29,166 bases of DNA from JAMBLL01 sp964387145 (GTDB lineage: Bacteria > Actinomycetota > Acidimicrobiia > Spongiisociales > UBA5794): the NCBI GenBank assembly GCA_964387145.1, contig CAYLVM010000018.1, positions 1-29,166 of the forward strand. Direction: 5' to 3'. This document shows, piece after piece, positions 7,115-15,452 of the stretch. Each line of letters opens with the position of its first letter. Position 1 is the first letter of the stretch. The notes beneath the pieces are model-generated. The model did no database searches. It saw nothing but the letters and a program-made list of their open reading frames with translations, and was not told the DNA's origin. The position numbers were made by a program, and so were the translations under genes.

Positions 7115-8709
7115 AGCCTGTATACCGGTCCGAGCTGACCCCGCTCTCCTTCCTGGAGCGGTCGGCGATCGTATGGCCGGACAAGCCAGCCGTCGTTCAC
7201 GGTGACACAACGATCACGTACGGCGAGATGGCCGCACACGCGACGCGCCTCGGCCACGCCTTGGCCGCCTCGGGTATCACTGAAGGCGACAGGGTCGCGT
7301 ACCTGTGCCCGAACATCCCTGAGATGCTCATTGCCCACTTTGCAGTGCCACTCATCAGTGGAGTGCTCGTTGCGATCAACACGAGACTCTCGCCGGAGGA
7401 GATACAGACCATCCTCGATCACTCGGGCGCCAAGATGCTCATCGGTGACACCGAACTGCTCGAACCCCTTGCGGCCATCGTCGGTGACCTCGCGACCGTC
7501 GGTGAGATCGTCTCACTCGATGAGACCGGCACCGACCCCGGCTTCGCCACAACACCGTACGACGATCTCCTGGCTCGCGGTTCGGGCGATTCGCTGCCAT
7601 GGACCGTCGACGACGAGGAACGAACCATCTCGATCAACTACACGTCGGGCACGACCGGGCAACCCAAGGGCGTGATGTACACGCATCGTGGCGCGTACCT
7701 CAACGCGCTCGGAGAGATCATTCACTCGAAGCACTCGCTCGACTCGGTGTATCTGTGGACGCTTCCGATGTTCCACTGCAACGGGTGGTGCACGACGTGG
7801 GCCGTGACCGCCATCGGTGGTACCCATGTGTGTCTCCGACAGGTCGATCCGTCCGCGATCTGGTCCCTCGTCGACAGTGAGGGCGTGACGCACTTCAACG
7901 CTGCACCGACAGTACTGATCGGTCTCGCCAACGCGCCTGAGGCGCATCCGTTCCCGCAACCGGTGACGATCACGACCGCGGGTGCCCCGCCAAGCCCAAC
8001 GATCATCGAAGCAATGGAAGGCCTCGGGGCCACCATCGTGCATGTCTATGGGCTCACCGAGACCTACGGCCCACACACGGTGTGCGAGCTCCAGCCGGGT
8101 GTGGAAGACCTCGATGTCGCGGATCGTGCCGGGTTCCTCTCCCGCCAGGGCGTGTCGTACATCATCGCCGACCCGACCCGGGTCGTGGACGATGACATGG
8201 GTGACGTGCCCAAGGACGCCGAGACCCTCGGCGAGGTCGTCATGCGCGGCAACAACGTCATGAAGGGGTACTTCGCGAACCCGGAGGGAACCACCGAGGC
8301 GTTCCGTGGCGGCGAGTTCCACTCGGGGGACGTCGCGGTGTGGCATCCCGACAACTACATCGACCTGCGGGACCGTTCGAAGGACATCGTCATCTCGGGC
8401 GGAGAGAACATCTCGACGATCGAAGTCGAACGGGCGATCGCGTCGCATCCGTCGGTTCTCGAGTGTGCAGTCGTGGCGGTACCCCATGACAAGTGGGGTG
8501 AGCGTCCGAAGGCGTTCGTGGTGCTCAAGGAGGGCCAGGACGCATCCGGCGACGAGATCATCGAGCACGTTCGTAGCCGTCTAGCCCACTTCAAGGCGCC
8601 GGACGCCGTCGACATCGTCGACGAGTTGCCCAAGACATCGACAGGCAAGATCCAGAAGTACGTCCTGCGTGACAAGGAGTGGGCGGGTTACAGCCGTCGG
8701 ATCCACTGA
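7099..8709 (+). CDS. AMP-forming acyl-CoA ligase (acyl-activating enzyme)
   Basis: This 536-residue member of the ANL adenylating superfamily activates a carboxylic acid to its CoA thioester via an acyl-AMP. Visible motifs are the ATP loop YTSGTTGQPKGVMYTHRG (from about 181), VYGLTETYGP, the hinge region DRSKDIVISGGENISTIEVE and the catalytic lysine K517 in KTSTGKIQK. The N-terminal YRSELTPLSFLERSA..WPDKPAVV pattern resembles plant AAE1-type and bacterial DmdB-type ligases acting on short- or medium-chain acids; chain length cannot be read from sequence. Its start lies inside the end of the crotonase gene, so both are probably co-translated. Confidence 0.93.
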   Translation: MERPIEPVYRSELTPLSFLERSAIVWPDKPAVVHGDTTITYGEMAAHATRLGHALAASGITEGDRVAYLCPNIPEMLIAHFAVPLISGVLVAINTRLSPEEIQTILDHSGAKMLIGDTELLEPLAAIVGDLATVGEIVSLDETGTDPGFATTPYDDLLARGSGDSLPWTVDDEERTISINYTSGTTGQPKGVMYTHRGAYLNALGEIIHSKHSLDSVYLWTLPMFHCNGWCTTWAVTAIGGTHVCLRQVDPSAIWSLVDSEGVTHFNAAPTVLIGLANAPEAHPFPQPVTITTAGAPPSPTIIEAMEGLGATIVHVYGLTETYGPHTVCELQPGVEDLDVADRAGFLSRQGVSYIIADPTRVVDDDMGDVPKDAETLGEVVMRGNNVMKGYFANPEGTTEAFRGGEFHSGDVAVWHPDNYIDLRDRSKDIVISGGENISTIEVERAIASHPSVLECAVVAVPHDKWGERPKAFVVLKEGQDASGDEIIEHVRSRLAHFKAPDAVDIVDELPKTSTGKIQKYVLRDKEWAGYSRRIH

Positions 8710-8725
8710 GCACACAGAGGCATCG

Positions 8726-11464
8726 TCACCCGGTGTTGCGGAGACCTGCTGCGATGCCGTTGACTGTAAGTAGGAGTGCCCGACGCAAGAGCGGGTCGTC
8801 GTGCTCCTCTGTACGGGAACGCCCGAGCATGTTCACCTGAAGGTGGTGGAGTGGCTGGAGATAGGTGTCGCGTACCTCCAGAGTGCGTTGGAGAACGGGG
8901 CTATCTGAAAGCAGCGTGCTCCCCCCGGTGATCCTGAGAAGCTCGTCAACGGTCCTCGTGTACTCGTCCTCGATCACGGTGAGCAGCGGTCGAACATGTT
9001 GGGGTACGAGGCCTTCGACGTAGCGGCGTGCGATGCCGAGGTCGGTCTTGGCCGCGGTCATCTCCACGTTCGAGAGGAACGTCCGGAAGAACGACCACTC
9101 GGTGTACATGTCGTCGATCGTCGGCCCATGACCCGCGTTGCGGGCTGCAGCGAGCCCGGAGCCCACGCCGAACCAACCCGGGATGATCTGGCGGGACTGC
9201 GTCCAACCGAACACCCATGGGATCGCCCGGAGGCCGTCGAGAGACCCGCCGCCGCCGGGTCGCCGGGACGGGCGGGAGCCGATGTTGAGCGCTCCGAGTT
9301 CGTCGACGGGTGTCGCGTTCAGGAAGTACTCGACGAGATCTGGATGCTCGACGAACCCCCGGTAGGCGTCGAAGGCTGCGTCGCTGACGGCGTCCATCGT
9401 GGCGTGCCATTGGGCGAGACGCTCGGGAGGCTGGCGCGGGGATCGGTGCAACAGAGATGCCTCGATGACCGCGGACAACGTCAGCTCGAGGTTGCGGGCA
9501 GCGAGCGCGGGCAGCCCGTACTTGTCCGATATGACCTCGCCCTGTTCTGTCACCTTGATGGGACCATCCACGGTGCCGTATGGCTGGGCGAGGATGGCCT
9601 CGTGGGTCGGTCCTCCACCGCGACCGATCGTGCCGCCACGACCGTGAAAGAGACGCAGCACTACGTCGTGCCTGCTTGCGACGTCACGCAGATCCTGTTG
9701 GGCCTTGTAGATCTCCCACTGCGACGTCGTGATACCGCCGTGCTTGTTCGAGTCGGAGTAACCGAGCATCACCTCCTGGACGTCACCACGCACACGCACG
9801 ATCTCCCGATACGGGCCGATGCTCAGTAACCGATCAAGAATGTCACCCGCGCAACGCAGCTCGTCGATCGTCTCGAGGAGTGGCACGAAGCCGAGCTCGG
9901 CAACCCCTCCCGGAACGTCGATGAGGCCGGCCTCACGGGCTAGGACCGCCGCAGCGAGAACGTCGTCGACGTCCTTCGTCATCGAGATGACGTAGCTCTC
10001 GATGACGTCTTGCCCATAGCGGTCCTTTGCGCGCTTGATCGTTCGGAAGAGGTCGAGCGTACGGGCCGTCTCGGCCGTCACCGTCGAGGCGGTCGTGGTC
10101 AACGGCCTGCGTCCCGCGAGCTCATCGGCGAGGAGCGTTGCCCTGCGGCCGGCATCTATACCCGCGTAGGACGTACCGAGCCGATCGAACAACTCACCGA
10201 GGGCATCGTGATGCTCGGTCGCTATCTGACGCACATCCATCGTCGCAAGATGGAACCCGAACGCGGCTGCGGTACGCGTCGCCCTCGAGACCATTCCAGA
10301 CGCGACGAGTCCACCCTTGTTCTCGAGCAGCGACCGGTGTATCAGAGCGAGCTCGGAGAGCAGTTCGGCAACGACGAGGTAGTCCCTGCCCGACTCGTGG
10401 TGGGAACCCAGCGCCATCCTCTCGCGCGTGTTGATGAGCCGCTGGTGGATGCAGGCGAGCTTGAGCCGATAGGGCTCCTCCGCGTTCAGCTCACCGAACC
10501 GCTCGAACACTCCCGGCAGGTCACGGCGATCCTCCTCGAGGCTGGTGAGCAGCTCCTCGCTGACGTCGCGGATCCTCGAGGACGTCGACAGGTCGGCCGC
10601 CAGGCGTTCGATCACGGTGATGAGGTTCCTCATCGCGTGATCGTGCTGCGCTTCGAGCACAGCCTCGGTGACGTCCGGTGTGACGAACGGGTTGCCGTCA
10701 CGGTCCCCACCCACCCACGTGCCGAACCGGATCGGTGCACGGTCGATCGAGACGGCGATCCCCAGACGCTCCATCTGTGCTGCGTACCCGTCGAGAACCT
10801 CGGGTACCGGTCCGTCGAAGAGCTCGTCGAAGTAGTAGAGCACCGACGTTGCTTCGTCGAGCGGGTCGGGCCTGTCCCGGCGGAGCTCGTCGGTCTGCCA
10901 CATGAGATCGATCAGCTCGGCGAGACGCCGATCGATCCTACGACGATCAGCTTCGGTGGCTCTGGTGTCGAGGCGCTCCTCGAGGAGGTCCGCAACCGCG
11001 TTGAGTTTCGTGAGGATCGACCGTCTCGACGCCTCCGTCGGGTGTGCCGTGAACACGGGGCGGAGCTCGAGTCGGTCGAGGACCGCCTCGATCTCGGACC
11101 GCTCGAGCCCGGCAGCCTCGATCTGGTCGACGGTCGACTCCATCCACCCACGCTCACGTTGGGTTCGCGCTGCGAGCTCATCGAGTCGATATGTCTGCTC
11201 CGCGACGTTGGCGAGGTAGAAGTACGCGGTGAACGCCCGACCGAGTGTGCTCAGCATCTCGAGATCCAACCCACCGAGTAACTCGTCGAGCGTCGCATCC
11301 CCCGGAGGTGCCGATGAGTCCCGCAGGTGCCTCGTGATCGCACGAACCTCTTCGACGAGGTCGAGTAGCTCCGGCCCCTCCTGGCGAACGAGTGATTCTC
11401 CGAGCTGGTTTCCCAGCCGGCGAATGTCTGCTCTGAGTGCGGCGTCTCGTGCTTGGATGTCCAT
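8726..11464 (-). CDS. ppc: Phosphoenolpyruvate carboxylase
   Basis: This enzyme of 912 residues adds bicarbonate to PEP to make oxaloacetate, refilling the TCA cycle and supplying aspartate-family amino acids. It carries the catalytic histidine in VFTAHPTEASRR (H141), GTWVGGDRDGNPFVTP, the glycine-rich LFHGRGGTIGRGGGPTHEA, LTEQGE and SRPSRRPGGGGSLDGLRAIPWVFGWTQ split over neighbouring segments, and the conserved C-terminal NTG. ATG 11464 starts at the usual MDIQARDAALRADIR position; the frame is open to 11533 but that extension looks unlike the family. No strong Shine-Dalgarno is seen. It is divergent from the methionine operon. Confidence 0.97.
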   Translation of the reverse strand: MDIQARDAALRADIRRLGNQLGESLVRQEGPELLDLVEEVRAITRHLRDSSAPPGDATLDELLGGLDLEMLSTLGRAFTAYFYLANVAEQTYRLDELAARTQRERGWMESTVDQIEAAGLERSEIEAVLDRLELRPVFTAHPTEASRRSILTKLNAVADLLEERLDTRATEADRRRIDRRLAELIDLMWQTDELRRDRPDPLDEATSVLYYFDELFDGPVPEVLDGYAAQMERLGIAVSIDRAPIRFGTWVGGDRDGNPFVTPDVTEAVLEAQHDHAMRNLITVIERLAADLSTSSRIRDVSEELLTSLEEDRRDLPGVFERFGELNAEEPYRLKLACIHQRLINTRERMALGSHHESGRDYLVVAELLSELALIHRSLLENKGGLVASGMVSRATRTAAAFGFHLATMDVRQIATEHHDALGELFDRLGTSYAGIDAGRRATLLADELAGRRPLTTTASTVTAETARTLDLFRTIKRAKDRYGQDVIESYVISMTKDVDDVLAAAVLAREAGLIDVPGGVAELGFVPLLETIDELRCAGDILDRLLSIGPYREIVRVRGDVQEVMLGYSDSNKHGGITTSQWEIYKAQQDLRDVASRHDVVLRLFHGRGGTIGRGGGPTHEAILAQPYGTVDGPIKVTEQGEVISDKYGLPALAARNLELTLSAVIEASLLHRSPRQPPERLAQWHATMDAVSDAAFDAYRGFVEHPDLVEYFLNATPVDELGALNIGSRPSRRPGGGGSLDGLRAIPWVFGWTQSRQIIPGWFGVGSGLAAARNAGHGPTIDDMYTEWSFFRTFLSNVEMTAAKTDLGIARRYVEGLVPQHVRPLLTVIEDEYTRTVDELLRITGGSTLLSDSPVLQRTLEVRDTYLQPLHHLQVNMLGRSRTEEHDDPLLRRALLLTVNGIAAGLRNTG

Positions 11465-11596
11465 CGACACCGAGAGTACCGCCCAGCCCGGACACGGAAT
11501 CACGCGATGCCGATCAACCGGCATATGCACCACGCTGACCGATACGCGCCCCGCAGATTTGCCTTAACCGCAAGACAGTGGTTGACTCCTCGGCCA

Positions 11597-11612
11597 CACG
11601 CCGATCGGCGTG
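11597..11612. promoter_or_regulatory. 16-bp perfect palindrome between ppc and the met leader
   Basis: CACGCCGATCGGCGTG is a perfect 16-bp palindrome, 23 bases before the leader ORF start and between divergent transcription units. TTGACT at 11582-11587 could be a -35 box for the rightward operon, which would put the palindrome over the -10/start region where a repressor would act; a good -10 is not evident. Operator function is inference. Confidence 0.45.
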
Positions 11613-11617
11613 ACACC

Positions 11618-11830
11618 GGACACGAGAGGATCAGATGATGGGTACATCGACACCCACCTCCCTCGTGTCCCCGCGCGACTTCGTCATGTCGATGTGTATG
11701 TGCATGCCCCGCTCTCGGGTGGCCTGTCCAAGCGCATCACTCTTGCGCTCCTAGGAAACGCCACCACCCGAGAGGGCACTCCGGCGTTCCGTTTCAACTC
11801 TGACCGGTAGCTCCGGTCACCCTGAAAGGA
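11618..11830 (+). promoter_or_regulatory. Structured leader with competing hairpins (candidate attenuator)
   Basis: Several long perfect complementarities are visible: 11618-11626 with 11662-11670 (9 bp), 11644-11652 with 11687-11695 (9 bp), 11712-11722 with 11764-11774 (11 bp) enclosing 11731-11736/11744-11749, GAAACG 11755-11760 with CGTTTC 11790-11795, and 11801-11807 with 11813-11819 (7 bp). TTTCA 11792-11796 can pair with TGAAA 11823-11827, which overlaps the Shine-Dalgarno of the next gene, and this competes with the GAAACG pairing. No T-run follows the last hairpin, so control of translation is more likely than intrinsic termination. I found none of the conserved SAM-I/SAM-IV core sequences. 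Confidence 0.6.
11635..11754 (+). CDS. Met/Cys-rich leader peptide (39 aa)
   Basis: A 39-residue ORF starts at ATG 11635 (or 11638), 4 to 7 bases after AGAGGA, and ends at TAG 11752-11754. Residues 18-24 read M-S-M-C-M-C-M (11686-11706), and it holds three cysteines overall and six methionines including the start pair. This sits in front of homocysteine/methionine synthesis genes, as expected for a ribosome-stalling leader peptide. A ribosome paused on these codons would cover the 5' arm of the 11-bp stem at 11712-11722; one that reaches the stop codon would cover the GAAACG element. That sensing model is inference. A different-frame ORF overlaps but lacks this pattern. Confidence 0.65.
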   Translation: MMGTSTPTSLVSPRDFVMSMCMCMPRSRVACPSASLLRS

Positions 11831-11835
11831 TTCAC

Positions 11836-12354
11836 ATGACGACCTCGACAGTCAATCTCAACGACGTAGATATCACAGCCATAGGTGTTCTCGCTGAAGC
11901 GATCACCTCCGACCCGACGAAGGCAGACACCACATGGCAGGCCTCCGTTGCATGGGACGGCGGCTTCCGCACCACGACGACGATCCGCGACTTCGCGACG
12001 ATCGCGACCGATGAACCCCGGGGTCTCGGCGGCACGGCAACGGCACCCAACCCCGTCGAGCATCTCCTCGGGGCCCTGGGCTCGTGCCTCGCGATCGGCT
12101 ATGCCGCCAACGCGAGCGTTGCCGGTATCCGTATCGACGACCTGCGTATCGACATCGAGGGGGACCTGAACCTCAAGTCCTTCCTCGGTATCGAGCCGGG
12201 CAACGCCGGGTACGAGACGATCCACGCCACCGTCCATATCGAAAGCAATGCCAACGACGAAGCCATCGCCCGTCTCCACGAGACGGTCGTCGCAACGTCC
12301 CCCGTCGGGCACTCGTTGAATCGGGCAGTGCCACTCACCGTCGAACTCGCCTAG
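11836..12354 (+). CDS. OsmC family protein with a single cysteine
   Basis: This 172-residue protein belongs to the OsmC/Ohr fold. It has the family segment NPVEHLLGALGSCLAIGY with C84 at the peroxidatic position. The usual second cysteine is missing: the matching C-terminal stretch is ATSPVGHSLNRAVPL, and C84 is the only cysteine in the protein. It therefore cannot use the normal intramolecular disulfide of Ohr/OsmC peroxidases and may instead bind or transfer a sulfur species or use an external thiol. Being first gene after the Met/Cys leader and ahead of metY suggests a role in sulfide or persulfide handling. AAAGGA lies 5 bases before the ATG. Confidence 0.88.
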   Translation: MTTSTVNLNDVDITAIGVLAEAITSDPTKADTTWQASVAWDGGFRTTTTIRDFATIATDEPRGLGGTATAPNPVEHLLGALGSCLAIGYAANASVAGIRIDDLRIDIEGDLNLKSFLGIEPGNAGYETIHATVHIESNANDEAIARLHETVVATSPVGHSLNRAVPLTVELA

Positions 12355-12358
12355 CCGG

Positions 12359-12392
12359 GTCGGGGCCCGGTCTCGCAAGACCGGGCCCCGAC
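12359..12392 (+). terminator. Strong terminator-like hairpin between OsmC gene and metY
   Basis: A perfect 15-bp G/C-rich stem (12359-12373 with 12378-12392) closes a CGCA loop only 4 bases after the OsmC stop. No T-run follows. Only 38 bases remain before metY, too little for an obvious independent promoter. It may be a partial terminator or an mRNA processing/stability element setting the OsmC to MetY ratio. Confidence 0.7.
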
Positions 12393-12430
12393 TACGCTCG
12401 ACGCGACGACCGATCCATCGGAGCACGCCC

Positions 12431-13717
12431 ATGACCGACACCCCACACCAGTACGGCTTCGCAACGAGGTCCATCCATGCAGGGCAGCGCCCGGACCCCG
12501 AAACGGGGGCCAGGGCGATGCCCATCTACGCCACCACGTCGTACGTGTTCGATGACGCCCAACACGCAGCCGACCTGTTCGCTCTCCAGACGTTCGGCAA
12601 CATCTACACACGCATCGGGAACCCAACCTCGGCTGCATTCGAAGAGCGCATGGCCTCCCTCGAGGGTGGCATCGGAGCGCTCGCCACAGCGTCAGGCCAG
12701 GCCGCCCAACTGATCGCGATCCTGACCCTTGCTCAGAAAGGCGATGAGATCGTCGCCTCACGATCCCTCTACGGGGGCACCTACACACAGTTCGACGTGA
12801 CGCTGCGCCGGATGGGCATCGACGTCACGTTCGTCGACATCCATGATCCCGGTGCCATCGAGGCGGCTATCACGCAACGCACGAAGGCCGTCTACGCCGA
12901 AACGATCGGGAACCCGAGGGCCGATGTTCTCGACTTCGCATCTGTATCGGACATCGCTCACCGCCATGGGGTCCCTCTCGTCGTGGACAACACGTTCGCA
13001 ACGCCGTACCTGTGCAGGCCGTTCGAGCACGGCGCCGACATCGTCACCCACTCGGCGACCAAGTTCATCGGAGGGCACGGCACCGTCATTGCGGGGTGCA
13101 TCGTCGAAAGTGGTGAGTTCCCGTGGGACAACGGCAACTTCCCGCTGCTCACCGACCCCTCCCCCGCCTACCACGACCTCGCGTTCTGGGAGAACTTCCG
13201 GGAGTACGCCTACCTGATGAAGGCTCGCACAGAACTCCTGCGAGATACGGGCGCGTCGCTGTCCCCCTTCAACTCCTTCCTCCTCCTTCTCGGCCTCGAA
13301 ACGCTGCCCCTCCGGATGAAGCAGCACGTCGCGAACGCCAGAGCTGTCGCCGAGTACCTCGCCGAACATCACAAGGTCGCATGGGTCGGCTACCCGATCT
13401 TCGATGACAACGCATCGACGCCCGCAGCTCACAGATACCTTCCCGAGGGTCCCGGTGCCGTGTTCACGTTCGGCCTCGTCGGTGGCTTCGACGCAGGTGT
13501 GACGTTCATCGAAGAAGTCGAACTCGCCTCACACGTCGCGAACATCGGGGATGCAAAGACGCTCGTCATCCACCCGGCATCGACGACGCATCAGCAGATC
13601 CCCGACGAGGACCGATCGGCGATGGGTATCGGTGACGACATGATCCGGATCTCGGTCGGTATCGAGGATGTCGAAGACATCCTGTGGGACCTCGGACGAG
13701 CGCTGGAGGCGGTATGA
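12431..13717 (+). CDS. metY: O-acetylhomoserine sulfhydrylase (aminocarboxypropyltransferase)
   Basis: This PLP enzyme of 428 residues combines O-acetylhomoserine with sulfide to give homocysteine, bypassing cystathionine. The PLP lysine is K211 (HSATKFIGGHG), with D186 in VVDNTFATPYLCRP and the phosphate-binding segment ASGQAAQ. The insertion around GEFPWDNGNFPLLTDPSPAYHD and the length over 420 residues distinguish MetY from shorter MetB/MetC/MetZ proteins. GGAG lies 7 bases before the ATG. The stop overlaps the CoA-binding protein start (ATGA). Together with metX downstream it forms the direct sulfhydrylation pathway. Confidence 0.96.
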   Translation: MTDTPHQYGFATRSIHAGQRPDPETGARAMPIYATTSYVFDDAQHAADLFALQTFGNIYTRIGNPTSAAFEERMASLEGGIGALATASGQAAQLIAILTLAQKGDEIVASRSLYGGTYTQFDVTLRRMGIDVTFVDIHDPGAIEAAITQRTKAVYAETIGNPRADVLDFASVSDIAHRHGVPLVVDNTFATPYLCRPFEHGADIVTHSATKFIGGHGTVIAGCIVESGEFPWDNGNFPLLTDPSPAYHDLAFWENFREYAYLMKARTELLRDTGASLSPFNSFLLLLGLETLPLRMKQHVANARAVAEYLAEHHKVAWVGYPIFDDNASTPAAHRYLPEGPGAVFTFGLVGGFDAGVTFIEEVELASHVANIGDAKTLVIHPASTTHQQIPDEDRSAMGIGDDMIRISVGIEDVEDILWDLGRALEAV

Positions 13718-14196
13718 CTACGACCGTCCCCGATGCAACACCTACCGAGCGTCTCGAGATCATCCGCAACGCTGAGAGCGTTGCACTCGTTGGTGTGTCG
13801 GCGAACCCGATCCGATCGTCGAACTTCGTAGCTGCGTACCTGGTACGAACACCGATGCGCAGCTACCCGGTGAACCCTGCCTACGACGAGGTCCTCGGCG
13901 AGGCCTGCTATCCGTCGCTCGCCGACCTTCCCGAAGTACCCGACATCGTCGACATCTTTCGACGGCCCGAGGCGATCCCCGGTGTCGTCGAGGAAGCGAT
14001 CGAGATCGGTGCCAAGGTCGTGTGGTTCCAGCTCGGTCTCCGTCACGACGAAGCGGCACAGAGGGCACTCGACGCTGGTCTTGCGGTCGTCCAGGACCGG
14101 TGTCTGAAGATCGAACACGCCAGATGGCACGGAGGACTCCATCTCGGGGGCTTCGACACGGGTGTCATCTCGAGCAAGAGGCATCGTCCGCTATGA
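13714..14196 (+). CDS. CoA-binding domain protein (YccU family)
   Basis: This 160-residue protein is a single Rossmann-like CoA-binding domain, with VALVGVSANPIRSSNFVAAYLV near residue 23, YPVNP and the later VVWFQLGLRHDEAAQRALDAGLAVVQDRCLKIEH. It resembles the N-terminal CoA-binding domain of succinyl-CoA synthetase alpha but lacks the catalytic part. The frame is open from 13684, but ATG 13714 is used because it overlaps the metY stop by four bases; its own stop overlaps metX in the same way. This tight placement between metY and metX suggests a link to the acetyl-CoA-dependent MetX reaction. Function is unproven. Confidence 0.9.
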   Translation: MTTTVPDATPTERLEIIRNAESVALVGVSANPIRSSNFVAAYLVRTPMRSYPVNPAYDEVLGEACYPSLADLPEVPDIVDIFRRPEAIPGVVEEAIEIGAKVVWFQLGLRHDEAAQRALDAGLAVVQDRCLKIEHARWHGGLHLGGFDTGVISSKRHRPL

Positions 14197-15362
14197 CACT
14201 CGAAAGTATCGGAACGACGACGACGCAGTTCTTCACGTTCGGCACCCAGAACGACCCGTTTATGCTCAAGTCTGGAGAGTCGCTGCCCGAGGTGACGATC
14301 GCGTACGAGACCTACGGCGAACTGACGCCCGGGCGGGACAACGCGATTCTCGTGTTCCACGCCCTCACCGGAAGCCAGCACTCCGCCGGATACTGTCCGT
14401 CCGTACCGGGGCTCGGCGACCAGTGGACCGACGAGTGCCAGACCGGATGGTGGAATCTGTTCGTAGGTCCAGGCAAGGCCATCGACACAGACCGCTTCTT
14501 CGTGATCACCGCCAACTACATCGGGGGCTGTTACGGATCGACCGGGCCGTCGTCGATCGACCCGCGTACCGCAAAGCCGTACGGGTCGTCGTTTCCCAAT
14601 GTTGGGTTCTGCGACACGGTGGATGCCAACGTCCGCCTCGTCGAACACCTCGGTATCGAGCGACTGCACGCCGTGATCGGTGCCTCGACCGGGGGCGTCA
14701 TGTGCCTCTCGCTCGCAACGCGGTACCCCGAGATGGTCGACATCGTGATCCCCATCGCGTCTGGGGCAGAACTGACCGGTCTTCAGACGATCCACAACTT
14801 CGAGCAGATCGTCGCCATCGAGTCGGATCCGGCCTTTGCGGGCGGCGACTACTACGACAAGGAGACGAAACCAGACATCGGCCTCGCTCTGGCACGGATG
14901 ATCGGCCACAAGACGTTCGTGTCTCTCGAGTTCCTCAAGCAACGTGCCCATGCAGCTCCCCCGGCCCACAGCGGTCCGGGTAGCTACCAGATCAGCAACC
15001 CCCTCGAGTCCTACATGTGGCACCAGGGCCGCAAGTTCGTCAGCCGATTCGACGCCAACAGCTACCTCTTGAACATGTACGGATGGCAGAGCTTCGACCT
15101 CGTAGCCGAAGCCGGCGTCGAGAACCTCACCGAACTGTTCTCACGCTCAGCCAAACACCGCTACATGGTGTTCTCGATCGACAGCGACGTGTGCTTCTAC
15201 CCCGATGAGCAGGACAAGCTCGTGACCCATCTCAAGGCTGCAGGTGTCGAGCACCGCCGCATCACCGTCCACTCGGAGAAGGGCCACGATTCGTTCCTGC
15301 TCGAGCCTCACCTCTTCGCCCCACATCTCATCGACACGCTCACGAACCCGTGGCATCAGTGA
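14193..15362 (+). CDS. metX: Homoserine O-acetyltransferase
   Basis: This 389-residue alpha/beta-hydrolase-fold enzyme transfers acetyl from acetyl-CoA to homoserine, the committing step of methionine synthesis. It shows NAILVFHALTGSQH, GCYGSTGPSS, the nucleophile elbow GASTGG (S165), an aspartate in SIDSDVCFYP (D332) and the histidine in EKGHDSF (H365). MYGWQSFDL is also typical. ATG 14193 overlaps the stop of the CoA-binding gene (ATGA). Some MetX-like proteins use succinyl-CoA instead; acetyl specificity is assumed from the MetY pairing and not proven by sequence. Confidence 0.95.
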   Translation: MTLESIGTTTTQFFTFGTQNDPFMLKSGESLPEVTIAYETYGELTPGRDNAILVFHALTGSQHSAGYCPSVPGLGDQWTDECQTGWWNLFVGPGKAIDTDRFFVITANYIGGCYGSTGPSSIDPRTAKPYGSSFPNVGFCDTVDANVRLVEHLGIERLHAVIGASTGGVMCLSLATRYPEMVDIVIPIASGAELTGLQTIHNFEQIVAIESDPAFAGGDYYDKETKPDIGLALARMIGHKTFVSLEFLKQRAHAAPPAHSGPGSYQISNPLESYMWHQGRKFVSRFDANSYLLNMYGWQSFDLVAEAGVENLTELFSRSAKHRYMVFSIDSDVCFYPDEQDKLVTHLKAAGVEHRRITVHSEKGHDSFLLEPHLFAPHLIDTLTNPWHQ

Positions 15363-15378
15363 CGACACGAAACGGCGT

Positions 15379-15417
15379 GGGGCTGGCCTGAGCAAGGTTC
15401 ACAGCAAGCCCCGTTTT
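15379..15417 (+). terminator. Intrinsic terminator of the met operon
   Basis: GGGGCT (15379-15384) pairs with AGCCCC (15407-15412), with a further GC/GC pairing inside, and is followed by GTTTTC. It begins 16 bases after the metX stop. The T-run is short, so strength is moderate. Confidence 0.6.
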
Positions 15418-15452
15418 CGCAGAACAACGGATTCATGCGTACGGTGAACACG

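Noticed and set aside
10010..11281. 423-codon plus-strand ORF
   Set aside because: It is antisense to PEP carboxylase, whose motifs are continuous through the region; no domain is seen in the plus-strand translation.
11610..11810. 66-codon ORF overlapping the met leader
   Set aside because: It is in a different frame, has no Shine-Dalgarno at its start and shows no Met/Cys run or domain, whereas the 11635-11754 ORF has both a ribosome site and the Met/Cys run.
11560..11835. SAM-I or SAM-IV riboswitch before the met operon
   Set aside because: I looked for the conserved GGCAACC and GGTGC core elements and did not find them. The Met/Cys leader ORF explains the conserved-looking structure better.
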